25,384 nt of DNA from JBOHUC01 sp050733935 (lineage in GTDB: Bacteria; Eisenbacteria; RBG-16-71-46; DASYSL01). Under the pieces are notes generated by a model. The model had not been told where the DNA came from. It saw nothing but the letters and a program-made list of their open reading frames with translations, and did not search any database. The DNA is taken from NCBI GenBank assembly GCA_050733935.1, contig JBOHUC010000097.1, positions 1-25,384 on the forward strand, given 5' to 3'. Positions 14,072 through 19,908 of this stretch are shown here, in pieces. How positions within the stretch are numbered: position 1 is the stretch's first letter; every line of letters begins with the position of its first letter. The position numbers were made by a program, and so were the translations under genes.

Positions 14072-16434
14072 GCACCGTCCCCCGCCGCTCCCGCGGCGCC
14101 GCCGTCACCCGATCCATCGCCGTGGCCGCCCGAGCTCCGGCGTCCGTCCCGCGCCGCACGCCCGCCGCCCCCGTGTCCGTCGCCGCGTCCGCCGTCGCCG
14201 CGCATCTCGCGTTCGTCGCGCTCCGCACCTTCCCGCGTCGCGCGTCGTCCGGTCATCTGCTGCTGGCGCTCGACGCGCGAGACGCCCTTCACGCGTTGCA
14301 CGGCCTGCACGGTTTCGTGAAGCTTCCTCAGATTCGGCACCTCGACCAGGAACACTCCGCGCGCGGTCTTGTCCTCGCTCGCCATCCCGGCGCTGCGGAT
14401 GTTGACCTTGAGGGCCGCGATCGTCTTCGTGATGTCGGCGAGCATGCCCTGGCGGTCCGATCCGTAAATGATGAGCCGCACGGGGAACACTTCGTCCGGG
14501 CGCGTGTCCCACTCGACCTCGACGCGACGCTCGGGCGGAATGCGATCCGGGAACGTGTTCGGACAGTCGGCCTGGTGCACGGACACACCCCGTCCCTGCG
14601 TGATCACGCCGACCACGCGGTCCCCGGGAACGGGCTGGCAGCAGCGCGCGAAGTGCAGGAGCACGTTGTCGAGCCCGTGAATCCGGACCCCGTGGCCCTT
14701 CTGGCGCGTGATGTTCCGGAGCACTTCGGCCGAGGTCTTCCGGAAGCGCTCGAGCGGGCCCTCCTTCTCGGGCTCGGGCACGAGGCGCCGCATGATCGAG
14801 GTGAAGGAGAGCGTTCCTTCGCCGAGCTTCGCGTACAGCGACTCCACGTCGGTCACGCCTGCGCCCTGCGCCGCATCGAGCAGCTCGGCCTCCCCGATGC
14901 GGTCGGTGAGCCGCTGCCGCTTGAGCTCGCGCTCGATCATCTCGCGCCCGAGCGCGATCGAGTCCTCGCGGAACTGCAGTCTCAGCCAGTGGCGGATCTT
15001 CGAGCGCGCCGACGGCATCCGGACGATCTTGAGCCAGTCCGTGTGGGGTCGGGCCGACGGCGAGGTGATGACCTCGACCGTGTCGCCGTTCGCGAGCGTG
15101 TGGCGGAGCGGCACGAGGGCCCCGTTCACGCGTGCGCCCACGCAGTGGAACCCGATCTCCGAGTGGATGTGGAACGCGAAGTCGAGCGGCGTCGAGCCCT
15201 TCGGCAGCCGCTTGAGCTCGCGCCGCGGCGTGTACACGAACACCTCGTCCTGGTAGAGCGCGGTCTGGAGGAACTCCATGTACTCCTCGTCGCTCGCCCC
15301 CACCTGCCAGTCCGCGGTCTGCCCGACGAAGCCGCCGAGGCGCGCGTCGAGCTCGGGATCCATCGGCCCGCCCTTGTAGACGTAGTGCGCGGCCACGCCG
15401 CTCTCGGCCGTCCGGTGCATGTCCCGCGTGCGGATCTGGATCTCCACCATGTCGCCGCCCGGCACGATCACGGTCGTGTGGAGCGACTGGTACATGTTGC
15501 TCTTTGGAGTCGCGATGTAGTCCTTGAACCGGTCCTGCACGGGAATCCACAGGTCGTGCACCAGTCCGAGCGCGCGATAGCAGTCGCCCTTGTCGAGCGT
15601 CACGATGCGAAGACCCATGAGATCGAAGATCTGGTCGAACGATCGGTTCGAGGACTTCATCTTCAGATAGATGGAGTAGAAGTGCTTGGGCCGGCTCGAA
15701 AGGTCCGCCTTGATGCCGGTGCCGGCGAGCCGCTCGAGGAGCGGCTCCTCGAGACGCTTGAGGATCGCCTCGCGGTGCTCGCGCCGCTGCGAGACCTTCT
15801 CCGCGAGCTCGCGGTACGCCGACGGATCGAGGACCTTGAGCGACAGGTCCTCGAGCTCGCGCTTGATGCGCGCGATGCCGAGCCGGTGCGCGAGCGGGGC
15901 GTAGATGTCACGGGTCTCGCGCGCGATCCGTTGCGCCTTCTCCGGCGGCAGGAACTCGATCGTGCGCATGTTGTGGAGGCGGTCGGCGAGCTTGATGAAA
16001 ATGACGCGCAGATCGCGCGCCATCGAGAGCAGCATCTTCCGGAAGTTTTCGGCCTGCTCGCTCTTCGACGAGTCGAACGACAGGCCCGAGATCTTGGTCA
16101 CGCCGTCGACCAGGTACGCGACCTCATCGCCGTAGCGCTCCGAGATCGCCGCGAGCGTCACCTCCGTGTCCTCGACCGTGTCGTGGAGGAGGGCCGCGCA
16201 CGTGACCGGAGTGTCGAGATGGCTTTCGAGGAGATCAACGAGAATGTGGACGATCGCGACCGGATGGGACACGTACGGCACGCCCGACTTCCGGACCTGT
16301 GTTCCATGCGCGTGGTGCGAGAAGTCGAACGCGTCGGCGACGCGATCGAGCTCGACCTTCGGCGAGTGCGCGCGCAGGTCGTCGAGGAGCCCGCCCTTGA
16401 GGGCCCCGATGTCGCCGGCCTTCGGGTGGCTCAC
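14068..16434 (-). CDS. rel: Bifunctional (p)ppGpp synthetase/hydrolase
   Basis: Makes and degrades the stringent-response alarmone on the ribosome. The chosen GTG gives 788 residues and has GGAGG five bases upstream; a longer reading would run into the RNase P RNA gene. The hydrolase site looks intact: Arg48, His57, HD at 84-85, ED at 88-89 and Asp151 in KLADRLHNMRT. The synthetase has FDLMGLRI (Asp271), RFKDYIATPK, YQSLH and EIQIRT (Glu331). TGS (VFVYTPRRELKRLPKGSTP), a conserved-cysteine domain (FARCCQPVPGD, ADCPN) and a C-terminal ACT domain follow. After the ACT domain comes an unusual 62-residue tail rich in Gly, Arg and Asp (727-788). It forms a coupled set with dtd and maf. Confidence 0.96.
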   Translation of the reverse strand: MSHPKAGDIGALKGGLLDDLRAHSPKVELDRVADAFDFSHHAHGTQVRKSGVPYVSHPVAIVHILVDLLESHLDTPVTCAALLHDTVEDTEVTLAAISERYGDEVAYLVDGVTKISGLSFDSSKSEQAENFRKMLLSMARDLRVIFIKLADRLHNMRTIEFLPPEKAQRIARETRDIYAPLAHRLGIARIKRELEDLSLKVLDPSAYRELAEKVSQRREHREAILKRLEEPLLERLAGTGIKADLSSRPKHFYSIYLKMKSSNRSFDQIFDLMGLRIVTLDKGDCYRALGLVHDLWIPVQDRFKDYIATPKSNMYQSLHTTVIVPGGDMVEIQIRTRDMHRTAESGVAAHYVYKGGPMDPELDARLGGFVGQTADWQVGASDEEYMEFLQTALYQDEVFVYTPRRELKRLPKGSTPLDFAFHIHSEIGFHCVGARVNGALVPLRHTLANGDTVEVITSPSARPHTDWLKIVRMPSARSKIRHWLRLQFREDSIALGREMIERELKRQRLTDRIGEAELLDAAQGAGVTDVESLYAKLGEGTLSFTSIMRRLVPEPEKEGPLERFRKTSAEVLRNITRQKGHGVRIHGLDNVLLHFARCCQPVPGDRVVGVITQGRGVSVHQADCPNTFPDRIPPERRVEVEWDTRPDEVFPVRLIIYGSDRQGMLADITKTIAALKVNIRSAGMASEDKTARGVFLVEVPNLRKLHETVQAVQRVKGVSRVERQQQMTGRRATREGAERDEREMRGDGGRGDGHGGGGRAARDGRRSSGGHGDGSGDGGAAGAAGDGA

Positions 16435-16487
16435 ACGAACCTCCAGACGGGGTGACCCGCGCGGCGGAAAAGGACGAAAGGAGACGG

Positions 16488-16855
16488 GGCGAAGTCGGCC
16501 GTAAGCCGAATTCTGTCGGTTTTCACCGTGGCGACCATTTCTCTCGGGGACGCGTTGCCACGTCCCTCGTGCGACCGTACCCGGGAGTCGAGCGCGGCGG
16601 GCCACCGCATCCTCCCCTATTCGGTCTTGCTCCGGGTGGGGTTTGCCGTGCCCCCTCCGTCACCGGAGGGGCGGTGCGCTCTTACCGCACCGTTTCACCC
16701 TTGCCTCGGGACGCAAGCGCCCCGGTCGGCGGTCTGTTCTCTGTGGCACTTTCCGTGGGATTGCTCCCCCTGGCCGTTAGCCAGCACCCTGCCCTGTGGA
16801 GTTCGGACTTTCCTCGGAGAGCAGAGCCCCCCGCGGTCGCCTGTCCGACTCCGCC
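16488..16855 (-). ncRNA. rnpB: RNase P RNA, bacterial class A
   Basis: Catalytic RNA that removes tRNA 5' leaders. The ends pair as helix P1: GGCGGAGTCGG at the 5' end with CCGACTTCGCC at the 3' end. Conserved core elements are present in order: GAGGAAAGTCCGAACTCC, GTGCTGGCTAACGGCCAGG, GGAAAGTGCCACAGAGAACA, GGGTGAAACGGTGCGGTAAG, GGAGCAAGACCGAATAGGG, a GGTGGCCCG element like the CCA-binding loop, and ACAGAATTCGGCTTACGG. The length of about 368 bases is normal. It starts 19 bases after the rnhA stop and ends 53 bases before the rel start codon; only pyrimidine-rich sequence follows, without a separate terminator hairpin. Confidence 0.95.
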
Positions 16856-16874
16856 ACCGTTTCCCTTCCTCCTT

Positions 16875-17306
16875 TCACTCGATCGCGTCGTCGAGCGCCC
16901 GGTTCGCCTCGCGATCGGCACGCTCGTTGAGCTCGCGGCGCACGTGGGCGATCGAGAATTTCCGGAAGCGCCGCGCGAGCGATTGCGCTTCCGCGTAGAG
17001 CGGTTTGAGACCCTCGTTCTTCACGCGGTACACGCCGAGCATCTGACGCACGACGAGCTCCGAGTCCATGCGCACGTCGATCGTCTCGGCCCCGAGCTCG
17101 AGCGCGCGCGCAAGGCCGACGATGAGGGCCCGGTACTCGGCGACGTTGTTGGTCGCGACTCCGAGCACGATGCCGTGGGCTTCCCGGGGGCGGCCCTCGG
17201 GGTCGTCGAGCACGTAGCCGGCCGCCGCGGGCCCGGGGTTCCCCCGCGCGGCTCCGTCCGCATGCAGTTGCCAGGCCGTGCGATCGTCCGTCGCGTGGGG
17301 CTTCAC
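16875..17306 (-). CDS. rnhA: Ribonuclease HI
   Basis: Cleaves RNA in RNA-DNA hybrids. The GTG start gives 143 residues with the DEDD active site in order: Asp17 (HADGAARGNPG), Glu57 (TNNVAEYRAL), Asp81 (VRMDSELVV) and Asp131 (ERADREANRALDD). This resembles the compact archaeal/Bacillus YpdQ-like type more than the E. coli enzyme. There is no Shine-Dalgarno. A promoter with its predicted start on this very GTG (17313-17342) suggests a leaderless mRNA. A longer reading to 17450 would cross that promoter and adds no conserved sequence. rnpB follows on the same strand. Confidence 0.93.
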   Translation of the reverse strand: MKPHATDDRTAWQLHADGAARGNPGPAAAGYVLDDPEGRPREAHGIVLGVATNNVAEYRALIVGLARALELGAETIDVRMDSELVVRQMLGVYRVKNEGLKPLYAEAQSLARRFRKFSIAHVRRELNERADREANRALDDAIE

Positions 17307-17312
17307 GTTCGG

Positions 17313-17342
17313 AGAATACCGGCGGCCCGCCCCGCCGTGCAA
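17313..17342 (-). promoter_or_regulatory. Sigma70-type promoter of rnhA
   Basis: On the minus strand TTGCAC (17342-17337) and TATTCT (17318-17313) are separated by 18 bases. The predicted +1 lies about seven bases after the -10 box, at 17306, which is the G of the rnhA GTG start codon. This would make rnhA leaderless and explains the missing ribosome binding site. Confidence 0.55.
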
Positions 17343-17548
17343 GTTGCGCGGCCGGAATCCGCCCGTTGGCGTCGCGTGCGCGGCCGGAAGCTGATCGCCC
17401 GCGCGCGCTTCGGAGGAGGCGCGATCGCGTGCGGACAGGGCATTCTGCAATTCGGTCCCAGGCGCGACGGAGCCTCGCGATCATGAGATGCACGCCATTC
17501 GCGTTCGATTCGAAGCGCGCGCCGCGCACAGGGACCGGTTCCGACCGG

Positions 17549-17564
17549 TGGCATGCTCGTTGCT
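17549..17564 (+). promoter_or_regulatory. Sigma54-type -24/-12 promoter of fliW-csrA
   Basis: TGGCATG-CTCG-TTGCT matches the RpoN consensus TGGCACG-N4-TTGCW with one mismatch, and the invariant GG and GC are exactly ten bases apart. The predicted start near 17575 leaves a leader of about 98 bases before fliW. Sigma54 commonly drives flagellar genes, which fits. No activator gene or rpoN is in the window. Confidence 0.6.
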
Positions 17565-17603
17565 CGATTTCCGGACGTTCCGGGCATTCGATCCCCGCAG
17601 CGA

Positions 17604-17621
17604 GCCGCCATGGACGGCGGC
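17604..17621 (+). promoter_or_regulatory. CsrA-type hairpin in the fliW leader
   Basis: GCCGCC-ATGGAC-GGCGGC forms a perfect six-base-pair stem with GGA in the hexaloop (ANGGA), the arrangement known for high-affinity CsrA sites. Further GGA motifs follow at 17635-17643 (AGGGAGGGA), 17653-17655 and in the fliW Shine-Dalgarno AGGAG (17660-17664). CsrA bound to both hairpin and ribosome binding site would repress fliW. The function is inference. Confidence 0.55.
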
Positions 17622-17672
17622 GGCCCGGCGGCCCAGGGAGGGATTTCCACCAGGACGGCAGGAGATCGTCCC

Positions 17673-18146
17673 ATGCGCATCAAGACTCGGTCCCTCGGCG
17701 AAGTCGAGGCGACCCCCGAATCGTTCATCACTCTCCCGGAAGGCCTGCTCGGTTACGAGGAGCAGCGCGAGTTCGTGCTCGTGAGCCCGACGGAGTTCGC
17801 CCCGTTCCGCTGGCTCCTCTCGTTCTCCGATCCCGAGCTTGCGTTCCCGGTCCTCGATGCGCATCTCGTGAGCGCCGAATACAAGCCGCAGATTCCGACC
17901 TCGGATCGCCGCGCGCTCGGAGCGGCGGAGAGCGATCTCATCGATCTCCTCGTGCTCGCGAGCGTCGATCCTTCGACCGGGAAGCTCACGGTCAATCTGC
18001 GGGCGCCCATCGCACTCTCGGCGGAACGACGGATCGCCCGGCAGGTCGTGCTCTCGGACGGGCGCTGGACGGTCGATCACCCGGTTTCAGGAAGCGGTCA
18101 CGGGCAGGACGCGAGGAAGGATCGGGCCACGCAGAAGGCGGCCTGA
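17673..18146 (+). CDS. fliW: Flagellar assembly factor FliW
   Basis: FliW binds CsrA and flagellin; when flagellin is exported, freed FliW antagonises CsrA so flagellin mRNA can be translated. The 157-residue product (MRIKTRSLGEVEATPESFITLPEGLLGYEEQ, described in parts) has the family N-terminal GLLGYEEQREFVL segment, FRWLLSFSDPELAFPVLDA, LIDLLVLASVD and LTVNLRAPIAL. The C-terminal 20 residues are extra and hydrophilic. AGGAG lies eight to nine bases upstream of the ATG. An upstream ATG at 17553 lies inside the sigma54 element and is rejected. csrA follows after 66 bases, the usual arrangement. No flagellin gene is in the window. Confidence 0.95.
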   Translation: MRIKTRSLGEVEATPESFITLPEGLLGYEEQREFVLVSPTEFAPFRWLLSFSDPELAFPVLDAHLVSAEYKPQIPTSDRRALGAAESDLIDLLVLASVDPSTGKLTVNLRAPIALSAERRIARQVVLSDGRWTVDHPVSGSGHGQDARKDRATQKAA

Positions 18147-18212
18147 TCGCCTCGTCGCGGTTTCGAAGGATTCCATCGACGGCACCACGCGCTGTGCGCG
18201 CGGGAGGGAACC

Positions 18213-18452
18213 ATGCTGGTGCTGGGACGTCGCCCCGGCGAGAACATTCGCATTGGCGACGACATCAAAGTGATCGTGCTCGAAGTCCGCGGCGGACAGA
18301 TCAAGCTGGGCATCGAAGCCCCGCTCCACATCCAGGTCCACCGCGAGGAGATCTACGAGCGCATTCAGCGGCAGAACCGGAGAGCGGCGGGGATGTCGCC
18401 CGACGACCTCCGGGATCACGCGCACTTCCTGCGGCAGAACGGAAGGTCGTAG
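18213..18452 (+). CDS. csrA: Carbon storage regulator CsrA
   Basis: Dimeric RNA-binding protein that binds GGA motifs and blocks or stabilises target mRNAs; in flagellated bacteria with FliW it represses flagellin translation. The 79-residue product has MLVLGRRPGENI, KLGIEAP and VHREEIYERI, with the RNA-contacting Leu4, Arg6 and Arg44 conserved. It is longer than the 61-residue E. coli protein by a polar C-terminal extension (RAAGMSPDDLRDHAHF). GGGAGGG precedes the ATG. The leader contains AAGGAT (18166-18171), a good match to the CsrA consensus ARGGAU, and the ribosome binding site itself contains GGA, so autoregulation is likely. A terminator follows. Confidence 0.96.
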   Translation: MLVLGRRPGENIRIGDDIKVIVLEVRGGQIKLGIEAPLHIQVHREEIYERIQRQNRRAAGMSPDDLRDHAHFLRQNGRS

Positions 18453-18501
18453 CGTCGGGCGCAGCACGGTCCCGGACAGGACCGCAAGCGAAGCGGATCG
18501 G

Positions 18502-18528
18502 AACCCCCGGGTGTCCCCCGGGGGTTTT
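18502..18528 (+). terminator. Rho-independent terminator after csrA
   Basis: AACCCCCGGG (18502-18511) pairs perfectly with CCCGGGGGTT (18517-18526) around a five-base loop, ending in TTTT and a further TTT shortly after. It lies 50 bases after the csrA stop and closes the fliW-csrA unit. Confidence 0.85.
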
Positions 18529-18551
18529 GCTTTGCACGCAGCGGGAGTAGA

Positions 18552-19025
18552 GTGCTGCGCATGTTCCCGGGGAGACTTCTCACCGCGCTGTGCGGCATGC
18601 TGCTCGCGCTCGTCTGCCTGGCCGCCTGCGCCACGACGTCCCCCGCGCCGACCGCGGCGCGTCCGTTCGCACGCGTCGACTCGATCCTGGCCGCGTCTCC
18701 GCTGACGCCCGCCGAAACGCTGCGGGTCACTCCGCTCGGAAACGGCCGTCACGCGAGCGCGGTTCTCATCCAGCTCGGCCCGGTCGCGCGCGTCCCGGGC
18801 CACGTCCATCGCGATCATGACGAGGTCGCGCACGTCGTGCGCGGCAGCGCGCGCGTGCGCGTCGGTCAGGAGGTGCGACTGGTCGAAGCAGGAGCCGTCG
18901 TGATCATTCCGGTCGGCACGCCGCACGGGGCGGTCGCGGGCCTGTCGGGATGTGCCGTCGTGTCCACGTATGCGCCTCTCTGGGATCCGGCGGACCGGCA
19001 TCGCGATCCGCGCGGCGACCCGTAG
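18552..19025 (+). CDS. Cupin-domain lipoprotein
   Basis: A 157-residue predicted lipoprotein. The first 26 residues form a signal with lipobox LAAC (Cys26). A single cupin follows with metal ligands His84, His86, Glu91 (GHVHRDHDE) and His125 (PVGTPHG). Substrate and reaction are unknown; small periplasmic cupins can bind metals or small ligands. The GTG has GGGAG five bases upstream; the ATG at 18561 is an alternative that would drop three residues. It begins just after the csrA terminator, so it probably has its own promoter, which I could not identify. It ends in TAG. Confidence 0.82.
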   Translation: MLRMFPGRLLTALCGMLLALVCLAACATTSPAPTAARPFARVDSILAASPLTPAETLRVTPLGNGRHASAVLIQLGPVARVPGHVHRDHDEVAHVVRGSARVRVGQEVRLVEAGAVVIIPVGTPHGAVAGLSGCAVVSTYAPLWDPADRHRDPRGDP

Positions 19026-19077
19026 GCGACCCGTAGGCAACCGTAGCGCCGACCCGAAACGGAGGGCCCGATCCGCC

Positions 19078-19557
19078 ATGTTCCGCACGCTTCGAGCCGT
19101 GCTCGCCGGACTGTCCGCGGTGGCGACGTTCTACTTCGTCTTCTGGATGCCGTTCTCGTTCCTGGCCAAGAACGAAAGCCTCGCGTGGCTTCCGTACGTC
19201 GTGTCCGCGCTGTGCGGGATCCTGGTCGGCGTGTTCGTGTGGAAGCAGCTCGCCACGCTCATCATCGGCTTCTTGAAGAGCGTGCTCGTGGGCGCGGTCG
19301 TCACCGGGGCGATCGGATTCCTGCTCGGCTTCTTCGGGCCGATGATCTGGGCTCCCGATGCGAACCAGGGGCCGCTGCTCGGACTCTTCATCACGGGCCC
19401 GATGGGCTTCCTCCTGGGTGCGGTCGGCGGCGCGATCTACTGGTTCAAGCGCGGGCGGAAGCGCGCGGCGAAGCCGGAGAGTGCCGCGGCCGCTGTGCCC
19501 TCGGCCTCGGCTTCGACTCCGCCCTCCCCATCACCCCGCACACCGGAACCGTCGTGA
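19078..19557 (+). CDS. Small integral membrane protein of unknown function
   Basis: 159 residues with about four hydrophobic segments: one in the first 30 residues (AVLAGLSAVATFYFVFW), one near 40-60 (YVVSALCGILVGVFVW), one near 62-90 (glycine-rich, FLKSVLVGAVVTGAIGFLLG) and one near 100-125 (LGLFITGPMGFLLGAVGGA). A basic cap (FKRGRKRAAK) and a disordered Ala/Ser/Pro tail follow, so the C-terminus is probably cytoplasmic. I do not recognise the family. GGAGG lies 12 bases before the ATG; a longer reading from 18952 overlaps the cupin gene and is rejected. Its stop overlaps the next gene's start (GTGA). Confidence 0.75.
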   Translation: MFRTLRAVLAGLSAVATFYFVFWMPFSFLAKNESLAWLPYVVSALCGILVGVFVWKQLATLIIGFLKSVLVGAVVTGAIGFLLGFFGPMIWAPDANQGPLLGLFITGPMGFLLGAVGGAIYWFKRGRKRAAKPESAAAAVPSASASTPPSPSPRTPEPS

Positions 19558-19892
19558 CCGCAAGTCAGTTCCGCCGGCTCGCGCTCGAGCTCCCCGGGGC
19601 CGTGGAATCGTCGCACATGGATCATCCGGACTTTCGTGTGGGCGGGAAGATCTTCGCAACGCTCGGACCGAAGGAAGCCTGGGGCATGGTCAAGCTCACG
19701 CCCGACCAGCAGGAGGCGTTCCTGACCGCGGGTCCGAACGTGTTCTCACCGGCGAGCGGCGCGTGGGGCCGGGGCGGTGCGACGATCGTCAAGCTCGAGT
19801 CCGCGCGCACGCCGATCGTGCGCCATGCCCTCACGGCCGCATGGCGGAACCTCGCGCCGAAGCGGCTCCAGGACGGGCTCGACGCGAGCTGA
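19554..19892 (+). CDS. MmcQ/YjbR family protein
   Basis: A 112-residue YjbR-like (DUF419) protein; members have a CyaY-like, possibly DNA-binding fold, and no confirmed biochemical role. Family features are the early LALELPGAVESSHMDHPDFRV segment, GGKIFATL, AWGMVKLTPDQQEAF and a C-terminal LVxxAW-like helix (HALTAAWRNLAPKRL). The GTG overlaps the stop of the membrane protein gene, suggesting coupling. It is convergent with the receptor gene, 16 bases away, and no terminator is visible between them. Confidence 0.85.
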   Translation: MTASQFRRLALELPGAVESSHMDHPDFRVGGKIFATLGPKEAWGMVKLTPDQQEAFLTAGPNVFSPASGAWGRGGATIVKLESARTPIVRHALTAAWRNLAPKRLQDGLDAS

Positions 19893-19908
19893 CGTCGCAC
19901 GGAGGGCC

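Larger units (their letters stand above)
17307..17672. other. Divergent intergenic region rnhA-fliW
   Basis: A 366-base gene-free stretch between rnhA (minus) and fliW (plus). It contains the rnhA promoter (17313-17342), an 11-base palindrome TTCGATTCGAA (17504-17514), two ACCGGT copies (17534-17548), a sigma54-type element (17549-17564) and the fliW leader with a hairpin and several GGA motifs (17604-17664). Nothing convincing was seen between about 17345 and 17500. Confidence 0.7.

Noticed and set aside
14122..16455. 777-codon open frame on the plus strand opposite rel
   Set aside because: Antisense to a gene with all Rel motifs; the translation is Arg/Glu/Leu/Val-rich without any family motif, a normal side effect of high GC.
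16435..16605. Longer N-terminus of Rel (extra 57 residues)
   Set aside because: These codons cross the 3' end of the RNase P RNA, and the GTG at 16434 has an ideal GGAGG five bases upstream.
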